From: JAVBQJ01 sp031549115
GTDB taxonomy: Bacteria; Verrucomicrobiota; Lentisphaeria; Victivallales; Victivallaceae
Reading direction: 5' to 3'
Length of the DNA stretch: 47,456 nt
Assembly (NCBI GenBank): GCA_031549115.1
Contig: JAVBQJ010000002.1
Coordinates: 1-47,456, forward strand
Shown here piece by piece: positions 32,540-40,681 of the stretch. The notes beneath the pieces were generated by a model. That model made no database searches and was not told where the DNA came from. It saw only the letters and a list, made by a program, of their open reading frames with translations. Within the stretch, counting starts at the first letter, position 1, and every line of letters starts with the position of its first letter. The translations under genes were made by a program, and so were the position numbers.

Positions 32540-33625
32540 TCAGCGCCGCCGGGAGCTGCTGCACCGGTTCCAGGCGGCGATCGCCGCCAGATTGCCGTGA
32601 AGATCCGGTTCCCCGGAAAATTCGCGGACGAATGCCACGACCTCCGTCAACGGCGCCCGCGCCAGGCCGATCACCGTATCCGCGGCGCCGTAATACAGAT
32701 ACAACACCCCGTCCCGGACCACCTGGCCGCACGGGAATACCACATTGTGATAAATCACGCCCAACTTTTCCCAATCCAGCTCCGGCTCCAGGAACGCTTC
32801 GACACTGCGGGCAAGAATCCGGCGCGGATCTTCCAGATCCAGCAGCATCGCTCCGGTCCGGTACACGCCGGAGGTATCCACCCCATGATACAACACCAGC
32901 CAGCCGTCGCCGGTACGGTACGGCGGGGTGGCGCCGCCGATCTTCGCGCTTTCCCAGTTATGGGCCGGATTCGGTAGCGCCAGCGGTTCCGGTTCACTCC
33001 AGTCGCCGCCGTTTTCCAGCGTGTCGGCGAATGAAAGATATATGCCGCCACCGGGCAGCCACGGTGTCGCGCAGGGGCGCCGCAGCAGCACGTAGCGGCC
33101 GCCGATCTTCTCCGGGAACAGAATCACATCCCGGTCGTCCGTCACGGTCGGGCGGCACAATCCGAGATTGGTCCAGTGAATCAGGTCATCGCTGACCGCG
33201 ATTCCCGACACGGTGAAATTCCGGTCCGGATCCGGATCGCATCCGGCATCGGCATAGATCGACAGAATCTCCTGTTGCCCGTTCCCCGAAGCGTTTCCGG
33301 CGAAACGCCGCAGCGCATAGGTCAGATAAAAGCGGCCGTCGAGCCGGACCAGCCGCGGATCTTCGACGCTGCCGAACGGATACCCGGCATCGGCGGCGGT
33401 AAAAACCGGATGCGGCACCGCATGCCGGAAATGAATGCCGTCCTCGCTGATCAGCAGGCCGAACATACACACCATCGGCGCCAGCGTCCCGCAGGCGCGC
33501 TCCAGCATATAAATCCTGCTTTCATATTCGATCGCCGCCGGATTGAACGCGGCGACCCGCCGCCACGGCAACTCTCCTCCCGGCGTCACCACCGGAGCCG
33601 TTTCCTTTTGAAAATGCAGCCACAT
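32540..33625 (-). CDS. GH130 beta-mannoside phosphorylase-like enzyme
   Basis: A 361-residue protein without a signal peptide, hence cytoplasmic. It has the five-bladed propeller motifs of GH130: F-N-P-A-A-I near residue 28, E-D-P-R-L near 88, R-D-V-I-L-F-P-E-K-I near 165, W-E-S-A-K-I-G-G-A-T-P-P near 223, G-W-L-V-L-Y-H-G-V-D and Y-Y-G-A-A-D near 325. GH130 enzymes split beta-mannosides with phosphate, or in some members water, releasing mannose 1-phosphate. The linkage is not readable here. Last gene of the GntR-led operon, 7 bases after the 1627-residue protein. The gene context implies uptake and breakdown of a mannose-containing glycan. Confidence 0.88.
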   Translation of the reverse strand: MWLHFQKETAPVVTPGGELPWRRVAAFNPAAIEYESRIYMLERACGTLAPMVCMFGLLISEDGIHFRHAVPHPVFTAADAGYPFGSVEDPRLVRLDGRFYLTYALRRFAGNASGNGQQEILSIYADAGCDPDPDRNFTVSGIAVSDDLIHWTNLGLCRPTVTDDRDVILFPEKIGGRYVLLRRPCATPWLPGGGIYLSFADTLENGGDWSEPEPLALPNPAHNWESAKIGGATPPYRTGDGWLVLYHGVDTSGVYRTGAMLLDLEDPRRILARSVEAFLEPELDWEKLGVIYHNVVFPCGQVVRDGVLYLYYGAADTVIGLARAPLTEVVAFVREFSGEPDLHGNLAAIAAWNRCSSSRRR

Positions 33626-33632
33626 GATTTTT

Positions 33633-36600
33633 TCATAACTCCAGTTGATAATGTGAAAGATTCAGATATTTTCCTCCGGGCACCAGCGTCAGGTGTTCGC
33701 TGCCGCTGTCGGAATAGCGGTTGCGCATCACATTGAAGCCGAGCGTCTCGCCCGCACCGGTTCCGGAAATTCCCAACGCTTCCAGCGGCACGGCGAACTC
33801 CGCGGCGTACGCCACTCCCGGTTCGACCGCCACGGCGCGGCGCGGCAGCGGCGCATCCTGCGCCTCCCGGTAGTCATTCAAAGCGTCGAACTTGCAATAA
33901 ATCCGGTTGTTGGGACCGAGCAATACATGATACGCAGTCTCCGGGTCGCGCTTGTTTTCCAGCGCGAACTCGATGCTGTCGGTGCCGAACAGCGCCGCGC
34001 CGTCGGTTTCCGATTGCGTATCGATCGCCCGTTCGCTCTCGCCGGCGTAGATATGGATGTACAAATTGCGCTCGTCCCGCGCCAGCGAAACCGCAGTCGG
34101 CTGCGACGAGGCGCTGCCGGGTTGATTGAGCTTCGAAAAACCGTCCAGCCGCAATTGCCGGTACGCCCCCTCCCCGGCTTTGCCGTCGAGAAGCGGCTCC
34201 TCCGTCATCACCGGGACCGGAAAACGCCGGACTCCCGCCAACGCCGCTTGCATATCCAACGGCGCCAGTGCGGTGCTTCCGGCCGGAAGCGTGTCGGCGC
34301 TGCGCAAAACTTTCACCCGCAGCCGCCGGTCCGCCGCCACGTGATCCAAAATCGCCCCCACCGCCACTTTGCCGTCCCAGTCGGCGGGCGCCCCGAGGCT
34401 CCGGCTGTCGATCCAGAAGCGTTGTGTCGAAGCACTCTCATAGACGAAATTGGAAAGCATGAACCAGTGATCCGGCTGTTTTACCACGCCGTGCAATTTA
34501 TGCTCGATCCGGTAGCGCGGGTCGAGTTTGCCGATCGAGCCGAGCGAACGCACCGTATCACCGGCGGGGGTATGGAAGTCGAAGACCAGCGTCATCGCGT
34601 GCCACGCCTCGGCCGGGTGCATGCTGTGCGCCACGGAAATTCCCCGGGTGTTGAAGAATGCGAAGTTGCCGCTCAGTTCGATCTCCCAAAAGCGCTTGCC
34701 CGAAAGCCGCATCAGCGCGGCGCCGAAGTTGAAATCCCCCGGCAATACCGGGACGGTGGCCAGTTCGAAGCTCGCCTCCTCCGGCTGGAACGCCGCCGTC
34801 AGTCCGCCTTCGGAAATGCTGCTTTCGAAGCCCTCGACGGCAAAGCCGTCTCCCGGCACAGCGGCGGTGGCGGAGTCATGCAATCGCGGCCGGGGAAAAA
34901 CCGGCGTCATGCCGATCCGCGGCGTTCCGGCCGCCAGCGTGACGGTATTCCGACCGGCTTCGCGCCCGGCGCGGTCGAATACCGCCACCTCGTAACTGCC
35001 ACCCTGCAGCGCGTGATGCAGCGGAATCCGCATGGCTTCCCCGGCGGCAAAATCGCCGGCGTACAGCAGCATCCCCTGCCGATAGACCTGTACGGTCACA
35101 TCCTCCGGCGCAATTTGCCGCAAATCGATCCCGCCATCGTTCACCACCGGTTGAAGCGCCACCGTTTTTCCGCTGCCTAAGACCGGGGCCAATTGCAGCG
35201 AACCCTGCCGCGCTCCCGGAGCCGCCGGGACAATCGCCAGCAGGCGGCCGGAAATCGCCAGATATCGCCACGGAACAGCTTCGCCATCGATTTCGGCGGC
35301 GGCAACCGCCATGCCTTCGGGCAGGATCGCGGCAATCTCCGCGTGGCGGGTCAAATCCAGCGTCAGCGCAATGGTATCGCCGTGCAGAACGCCGTCCGCC
35401 TGCTGCTCCAGCGTCCGGCTGCGCGGCATCTGCAGCGGCAGACCGTCGATGCTGAACAGCAGTGCCGCCGAGGCGGTCACCTGATAATCGTACGCCGTCG
35501 ATGCTTCGAACTCCCACTGTGCTTGCGCCGGAACCCGGTCCGTGAGCACTTCAAACGCGAAAATCCGGTCTTCCATCCAGCCGGTGTCGCAGTAGATCGC
35601 GGCGCGCTCCTCCTCCGCCAGGCGGCCGGCCGTATCCGCAACGCCGTAACGCTGCAATTTACCGGTCAACGCATATAGCGGGCGTGCCGGATCGAAGCCG
35701 AAACGGCTGAAATCGAAACGCACCGGATACGTTTTCGTCTCCTCCGCGTGACTGCGCAACAGGACGAATGCACTCAAACCGTCGACCACGGCGAAGCTTT
35801 CCAACGTTGTTTCCGGGTCATGCCGCCAATCCGGCGACACCACCCCGTCGCGCAGTTCACTCAACCGGGCTTCATATTGCGCGGTGAGGTACGGCACCTC
35901 CGCCGGGGTCAGCGCCTTGTGAAACATCACCGGAAAGGTGCCGAGGACCGCCAGATAGGCCGGGTACAGTTCATCCGCCTGCTTCCACCAGTAAATATAC
36001 GCCGGCGCGTGGTAGGGGTCGTCGACCTGAAACAGCTTGATCTTGTAGAACCATGCCGCCGCGGTGCGCCAGTTGGTGAAAATATCGCCGGAATTTTCCA
36101 ATAGGCCGACATCGCAGAACACCTGGTACGGCGCGTTGAAAAACAGGATCGGCGCATTTTCCTGCTGCTGCAGAATCCGCCGGACTCCGGCATACAGCTT
36201 GTGCCAGTACAATGGATCGGAGACCTCCATGGTCTGCCAATTGCGGTATGTCATCGCGCTGCCTCCGTCCAAATACCAGATATCCTGCCGGTAACGGGCG
36301 AGGAAGTCGAGCACATGCCGCTGCGTGAGCTCGAGACACCCCGGCGCTTCGAGATTGCGGTAGGGGTTGACGCGCCCGACCGGCCATATCGAAATCCGGT
36401 TGCCCGCCCGATCGCGGTCGATGGTCATCTCCGGATGCGCCCGATAAAAATCGCTGTCGGCAATCACACTCCACAGCCAGGTATACAATCCGATCTTCAG
36501 CCGCGGATACCGTTCCCGGAGCTCGCGGTAGTGAGCTTCGAGCTCATCGGCGCTCTGGACCATCCCGGAGTCGCCGCGCACCGATCCGGCCACCGGCAGA

Positions 36601-38516
36601 TCCCCCCACGAAAAATTCGCCTCCGTCGACGCGCTGCGCAAGAGAATGCCTTCGCGCAGAAAGTTCGAATAATCCTCATACACGTGTTCGGTGGTGCGAC
36701 CGGCGCCGACATCGCAGCGCGCCTGCCGGAACCACGCCGGACGCCGGACCCAGCCGTAGTATTGCTGAAACTCCGGCAGCGCCCGGTAGAGCCGGTAGGC
36801 GTCGAGGATGCTGCCGTCGCAGATCAGGACCCGGCTTTCCAGCCGGTTTTCGGGGCGGCGGCAATCCAGCACCGTATCCATCCACTCCCAGCCGTTGGCG
36901 GTGAAACGGGTGGCTTTGCCCGCCGAATCCGCCTCGGTGTCGAGCGGGACGAATTCGCCGTTGCGGCCGAGAAAGAAGCTCAGGAAGCTCAAATTCCGGG
37001 CGGCATTTTCAAAAAACAGCACCGGATAGTTGTCCACCGCGATCGCGGTATCGACATCGCGGGCGAATTTCCGGTTCATGAAGTGGTACACCGACGCGGT
37101 CTCATAAACCCCGTCCCGGCGCAGCTCCTCCGGCAGCACCACCCGGGTGCCGCTCTGGATGAAGACCCGGTCGCCGTTATCCGGCCGCCGAATCACGGTT
37201 TCGATCCGTAAACCGTCGCCGTCGAGCCGGTAGGCGCGGGTGAAGCGCAAAGCCGAATATGCCGGATTGCTGCAATCGACCTCAACGCCGTCCGCCGTCT
37301 CCCGGATGGCTTCGACGCGGTTCGTATACGGCTCCAGTTCGATCACATTGCCGTCCGCGAATTCCACTTTGAACAACGGCATCAACCGTGCGATCGCCAC
37401 TTCGGCGCCGCGGTAAACGCCGCAAAGTATGCCGTTGCCGCGATGGAGCGCGAACGCGCCGTGTGCATTCTCGTACGACACATAACTCTGCGGGGAAAGC
37501 GGCGGCAATTCCAGCCCCGGATCGTAGACGCCGGAGGGCGCGTTACGGTAATCGGCCAAACCGGGAATGCGCCCGGCCAGCGTCACTTCGGCCACCGCCG
37601 CCGGGACGTCGTGGCGTGGCCGCCGCAAAGTCAGCCGCAGAAACCGGCCGATGCCGGAAACGCTCCCGGCAATCGAATTCCGGGCGGCGTCCATGGTTTC
37701 GAGCGTACCGGCCGTACGGAATTTCCCATCCTCATTGCCGAACGCGACTTCCACACTTTGTATGTTCGCCGGAGTTCCGGGAGCGGTGGTGACGGCGATC
37801 GCTTCGACCAGCGTTTCAGTACCGAGGTCGAATAGCATCTCCGGGTCGCCGCCGAACATCGGAAACACCATCTGGCTTGCCGCGTCGATCCGGCCGTCGG
37901 TCAATCCGGCGGGATCGGGGTTCCGCTCCGGCTTCGGGGATACATGTACCGACACCGGAACCAGCGGACGGACCGAGTCGGCGCGCGGGTACAATTCCAG
38001 CGCGGCAATGGCGATGGACTCCCCGGCGACGTCGAGGTTGTTGTTCGGCCACCACAACAGTTGCGTGACCTTGCAGCCGGCCACGTCGTCGTAGCTGACG
38101 CCATCCGGCAGCGACAGCGCGCCGCGGCTGACCGGGACTTCGATGCGCGCCCAACCGTGTTCCGGGATATCGACCAGGGTATTGATCCGGACCTGATTGT
38201 CCAGTATCAGCGTGAATACACACGCGGAACCGTAATACGGCGTCATCCGCCACGACGCGGCAAAGCAGATCCGTTCCAACCGGTCCAGCTCCGGTTGTTG
38301 CTCCACGGGGATCACCCAACCGATGCCCTGGTATTCGCCGTCGGCGACGGCGGTCGCCCGCACCGCGTCAACACCGAGCTCCGGAACCGCCTCGACCGAA
38401 ATCCGGGGCGCAACCGCGGCCAGCCCCACACTCCCTTCCCATCCGGAAACGACATCGCTTCCAACTGCGGCAAACGCCGTCACGGCCAGTAAGGCCGCCA
38501 AATGCAATCGTTTCAT
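33633..38516 (-). CDS. Very large secreted multidomain protein with glycosidase-like core
   Basis: A 1627-residue protein. I place the start at 38516 (MKRLHLAALLAVTAFAAVGS, a signal peptide) after GGGAAG. Regions: an N-terminal beta domain (20-185), a discoidin/F5-8-like domain (about 190-330: L-F-D-L-G-T, V-E-V-A-F-G-N, G-R-F-L-R-L-T), a beta sandwich (340-600), then a TIM-barrel-like part (about 620-950) with K-I-G-L-Y-T-W-L-W near 675 and Y-L-D-G-G-S near 748, as in clan GH-D (GH36-like) enzymes. More beta domains follow, and a C-terminal CBM9-like domain from about 1430. The family is unassigned; I infer a glycan-cleaving surface or periplasmic protein. It sits between a pseudopilin and GH130. 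Confidence 0.7.
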   Translation of the reverse strand: MKRLHLAALLAVTAFAAVGSDVVSGWEGSVGLAAVAPRISVEAVPELGVDAVRATAVADGEYQGIGWVIPVEQQPELDRLERICFAASWRMTPYYGSACVFTLILDNQVRINTLVDIPEHGWARIEVPVSRGALSLPDGVSYDDVAGCKVTQLLWWPNNNLDVAGESIAIAALELYPRADSVRPLVPVSVHVSPKPERNPDPAGLTDGRIDAASQMVFPMFGGDPEMLFDLGTETLVEAIAVTTAPGTPANIQSVEVAFGNEDGKFRTAGTLETMDAARNSIAGSVSGIGRFLRLTLRRPRHDVPAAVAEVTLAGRIPGLADYRNAPSGVYDPGLELPPLSPQSYVSYENAHGAFALHRGNGILCGVYRGAEVAIARLMPLFKVEFADGNVIELEPYTNRVEAIRETADGVEVDCSNPAYSALRFTRAYRLDGDGLRIETVIRRPDNGDRVFIQSGTRVVLPEELRRDGVYETASVYHFMNRKFARDVDTAIAVDNYPVLFFENAARNLSFLSFFLGRNGEFVPLDTEADSAGKATRFTANGWEWMDTVLDCRRPENRLESRVLICDGSILDAYRLYRALPEFQQYYGWVRRPAWFRQARCDVGAGRTTEHVYEDYSNFLREGILLRSASTEANFSWGDLPVAGSVRGDSGMVQSADELEAHYRELRERYPRLKIGLYTWLWSVIADSDFYRAHPEMTIDRDRAGNRISIWPVGRVNPYRNLEAPGCLELTQRHVLDFLARYRQDIWYLDGGSAMTYRNWQTMEVSDPLYWHKLYAGVRRILQQQENAPILFFNAPYQVFCDVGLLENSGDIFTNWRTAAAWFYKIKLFQVDDPYHAPAYIYWWKQADELYPAYLAVLGTFPVMFHKALTPAEVPYLTAQYEARLSELRDGVVSPDWRHDPETTLESFAVVDGLSAFVLLRSHAEETKTYPVRFDFSRFGFDPARPLYALTGKLQRYGVADTAGRLAEEERAAIYCDTGWMEDRIFAFEVLTDRVPAQAQWEFEASTAYDYQVTASAALLFSIDGLPLQMPRSRTLEQQADGVLHGDTIALTLDLTRHAEIAAILPEGMAVAAAEIDGEAVPWRYLAISGRLLAIVPAAPGARQGSLQLAPVLGSGKTVALQPVVNDGGIDLRQIAPEDVTVQVYRQGMLLYAGDFAAGEAMRIPLHHALQGGSYEVAVFDRAGREAGRNTVTLAAGTPRIGMTPVFPRPRLHDSATAAVPGDGFAVEGFESSISEGGLTAAFQPEEASFELATVPVLPGDFNFGAALMRLSGKRFWEIELSGNFAFFNTRGISVAHSMHPAEAWHAMTLVFDFHTPAGDTVRSLGSIGKLDPRYRIEHKLHGVVKQPDHWFMLSNFVYESASTQRFWIDSRSLGAPADWDGKVAVGAILDHVAADRRLRVKVLRSADTLPAGSTALAPLDMQAALAGVRRFPVPVMTEEPLLDGKAGEGAYRQLRLDGFSKLNQPGSASSQPTAVSLARDERNLYIHIYAGESERAIDTQSETDGAALFGTDSIEFALENKRDPETAYHVLLGPNNRIYCKFDALNDYREAQDAPLPRRAVAVEPGVAYAAEFAVPLEALGISGTGAGETLGFNVMRNRYSDSGSEHLTLVPGGKYLNLSHYQLEL

Positions 38517-38533
38517 TTTCACTTCCCATCCTG

Positions 38534-39199
38534 TCAGTCGGTGAACGATTCCAACCACGGCTCTTCCCACAAATTGACCGAAATGGCGCTTTCTTTCAAA
38601 TTGGCCGCATGCCCGTCGACATACAGGAAGTTGGCCGAATTGCCGCTGTGACGCGGCTCATATCCTCCGACGAAGATGATATACCCCAGAGGACCGGGCA
38701 ACGGTTCGCTCATCATCGCCCGCGCCGACGGATTCTTCAACGTCGATTTACGCCGGAAAACCTGCGACAGCGGCGGATCCGTATCCGGCCATTGATATGC
38801 GGACAAGTGGCCGCTCATGCCGTAGTTGTAAGCGTCGATCCCGCTCTGGTTCAAGCCGGGGCACATCAACATACGACCGGAAACCTTGTCCGGGTTATCC
38901 GCCCTCAGCGACCAATAGCTGATCACATACTGATCGCTCAACTCGCCGCTGTTGATGACCTGCTCTGCCCAGACGCCGTGCCCGGCGTAATACGGCGACG
39001 GCAGACAGTCGTTCTGGTTGTTCACATACATCTCCACGGCCAAGCCGATTTGCTTCAGATTGTTGACACAGGTGATGCTCTGCGCCGCCGCCCGCGCCTT
39101 ACTCAAGGCCGGCAGCAGCATACTGGCAAGTATCGCGATAATCGCAATCACGACCAGTAACTCTATGAGTGTAAAACTCCGATTTCGGTTCGCCGTCAT
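38534..39199 (-). CDS. GspG-type pseudopilin with H-x9-DG ending
   Basis: A 221-residue protein with the prepilin motif S-F-T-L-I-E-L-L-V-V-I-A-I-I-A-I at residues 8-23; cleavage before Phe9 or nearby and methylation are expected, with Glu5 of the mature protein present. C-V-N-N-L-K-Q-I-G follows. The end carries H-S-G-N-S-A-N-F-L-Y-V-D-G-H-A, the H-x9-DG pattern. Such proteins occur in very high copy numbers in Lentisphaerota and Planctomycetota, often beside sugar-degradation genes, with unknown function. AGGAGGTG precedes the ATG. It lies 24 bases after the regulator gene and 17 before the large secreted protein. Confidence 0.9.
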   Translation of the reverse strand: MTANRNRSFTLIELLVVIAIIAILASMLLPALSKARAAAQSITCVNNLKQIGLAVEMYVNNQNDCLPSPYYAGHGVWAEQVINSGELSDQYVISYWSLRADNPDKVSGRMLMCPGLNQSGIDAYNYGMSGHLSAYQWPDTDPPLSQVFRRKSTLKNPSARAMMSEPLPGPLGYIIFVGGYEPRHSGNSANFLYVDGHAANLKESAISVNLWEEPWLESFTD

Positions 39200-39223
39200 T
39201 TTTTCACCTCCTGTTGATGTTTT

Positions 39224-40300
39224 TCATGTTGTTCCCAATGCATCGGGCAATAGTAATTTCGGTTCGATCCGGGTCACTTTCGTCACATTGCCGCCGGTGA
39301 ATGCCACTTCGGCGCTCTTTTCGCCGATGCCGGCGAAATCGGGTTCGACCATCGGCATTCCATCCGCCGTCGTGTAACGCGGATAGAAGTTATCGTATCC
39401 GGCCAGCAGCGGACGGCGCCCCGACGGCCCCGGCGGCAGTGACCGGAACATCGCCAACATGGTGTCGCAGGCGCAGAATACCACCTCCACCGGCTTGCCG
39501 CAATCCGCCAGGAAGTCGTCGAAATCCCGCCATTGTTTCGACTGGTATTCGCTGTGAAGCCACAGCACCCGGCATTGCTCCTCGCATCCGGCCTCCCGCA
39601 CCGCGTCGAGAAAACCGGCGGTCCGGTTCCGGTAATTCTGGTCGCCGATATCGTACAGCACGAACGCAATGGCGGTCATGCCGCGCCACAGCAGATATTC
39701 GGTCATACGCCTGGCGCCGCCGAAGTCGTCGTTGAACACTCCCAGCACATTTTCCGGCGTGTCGTCGAAGCCGGAATAGGCATAGTTGGCGACCACGAAG
39801 CGCACATTCGCGAACCGGCGCGCCCACGCCGGCACCGGAGAAAAATCATCCAGCGTCAGCAGAATAACCGCATCCAGCAAGCCGAGCTTCTGGCTGTAGT
39901 GCCCGAGCAATGCCTCATCCAGATGCTGAAACTGGACGATCTGTTTGCCGTGTACGGCACAGTAATTCCGAATCGCGTTGAACAGCCGCAGCGGGATGCA
40001 GCGCTCGAAGTCGTCACCGAAGCCGAATTGGCTGTATACCCCGACCGCAACGGCGGAGCCGCGCGGCGACTCCTCCGGCGGCTGCGCCAGAAAAATCCCC
40101 TTCTGCGGAATCCGGTAACATACGCCTTTTTCATGCAGCCAATCCACCGCGCGGTGAGCGGTCCGCACGCTCACCCGGAAGCGCGTCGCCAGCTCCCGCA
40201 CCGAGGGCAGCAACTGCCCCGGCGCCAATTGCCGCTCCCGGATATCCGCGATCACATATTCGCCGATCGCCCGGTAAACGGTATGTTCCTGCTTTTTCAT
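39224..40300 (-). CDS. GntR-type regulator with LacI-like sugar-sensing domain
   Basis: A 358-residue cytoplasmic transcription factor. Residues 1-75 form a GntR winged helix (L-A-P-G-Q-L-L-P-S-V-R-E-L-A-T-R-F-R-V-S, then V-R-T-A-H-R-A-V-D-W-L). Residues 85-350 resemble the periplasmic-binding-protein-like domain of LacI regulators, ending with L-L-A-G-Y-D-N-F-Y-P-R-Y. The design is that of AraR, which senses a sugar. It heads the minus-strand operon with pseudopilin, large secreted protein and GH130, so it probably controls that operon and itself in response to a sugar from the degraded glycan. GGAGG before the ATG. Confidence 0.85.
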   Translation of the reverse strand: MKKQEHTVYRAIGEYVIADIRERQLAPGQLLPSVRELATRFRVSVRTAHRAVDWLHEKGVCYRIPQKGIFLAQPPEESPRGSAVAVGVYSQFGFGDDFERCIPLRLFNAIRNYCAVHGKQIVQFQHLDEALLGHYSQKLGLLDAVILLTLDDFSPVPAWARRFANVRFVVANYAYSGFDDTPENVLGVFNDDFGGARRMTEYLLWRGMTAIAFVLYDIGDQNYRNRTAGFLDAVREAGCEEQCRVLWLHSEYQSKQWRDFDDFLADCGKPVEVVFCACDTMLAMFRSLPPGPSGRRPLLAGYDNFYPRYTTADGMPMVEPDFAGIGEKSAEVAFTGGNVTKVTRIEPKLLLPDALGTT

Positions 40301-40319
40301 GATCCTCCGTGTTTTCTAC

Positions 40320-40349
40320 AGTATACAACTGTTTACCAATCACTGTCAA
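40320..40349 (-). promoter_or_regulatory. Promoter of the GntR-led operon
   Basis: On the minus strand, TTGACA (40349-40344), 18 bases, TATACT (40325-40320). The -10 box lies in ACAG-TATACAA-CTGT-like symmetry and the palindrome GTATAC, which could be an autoregulatory operator. Confidence 0.65.
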
Positions 40350-40390
40350 GCGTTTCCCGGAATTTTTTCGAAAAATCTGCCGGAACGGAT

Positions 40391-40419
40391 TTGACAAATA
40401 CGGATCGGGCGGTTATTGT
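40391..40419 (+). promoter_or_regulatory. trp operon promoter
   Basis: TTGACA at 40391-40396, 17 bases, TATTGT at 40414-40419. Transcription from about 40426 gives a leader of about 256 bases before trpE, holding the leader peptide and terminator listed below. No TRAP-type GAG/UAG repeat series and no T-box core were seen. Confidence 0.8.
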
Positions 40420-40452
40420 AGAGTCAAATTGAATCAACGGGATTTTTTTCAC

Positions 40453-40563
40453 ATGTCGACTTTGCGCGAACAATTCAACAGCTGGCGATGGCTCTGGCGT
40501 ACTTCCGTCGGGGGGGATGCCTGTTGTCTGGCCGGTTGGCGCAACAGCAGGACAATGTTCTGA
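40453..40563 (+). CDS. trpL: trp operon leader peptide
   Basis: A 36-codon ORF beginning MSTLREQFNSWRWLWRTS, with Trp codons at 40483, 40489 and 40495 (W-R-W-L-W) and a fourth at 40537. A weak CGGGA lies about 13 bases upstream. Trp is the rarest amino acid, so three in five residues just before a terminator is strong evidence for attenuation. TCCGTCGGGG (40504-40513), starting 6 bases after the Trp cluster, can pair with TCTCGACGGA (40613-40622): ten pairs, two of them G-U. This overlaps the terminator's 5' arm and is the best antiterminator I can draw. The ORF is longer than proteobacterial trpL (14 residues) and its stop is far from the Trp codons, so the mechanics may differ. Confidence 0.78.
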   Translation: MSTLREQFNSWRWLWRTSVGGDACCLAGWRNSRTMF

Positions 40564-40618
40564 AAACATCCGGGAAACCGTTGCCGGTTTCCGAATGCAG
40601 TAAAACTTTCAATCTCGA

Positions 40619-40657
40619 CGGATTGGCGAAATATAGTTCGGCCAATCCGTTTTTTTA
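40619..40657 (+). terminator. trp attenuator terminator
   Basis: CGGATTGGC (40619-40627) pairs perfectly with GCCAATCCG (40641-40649) across 13 bases, followed by seven T. It ends 25 bases before the trpE start codon, so transcripts stopping here lack the operon. Confidence 0.85.
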
Positions 40658-40681
40658 TTGTCAAAAACAAGGAATTGCAGT

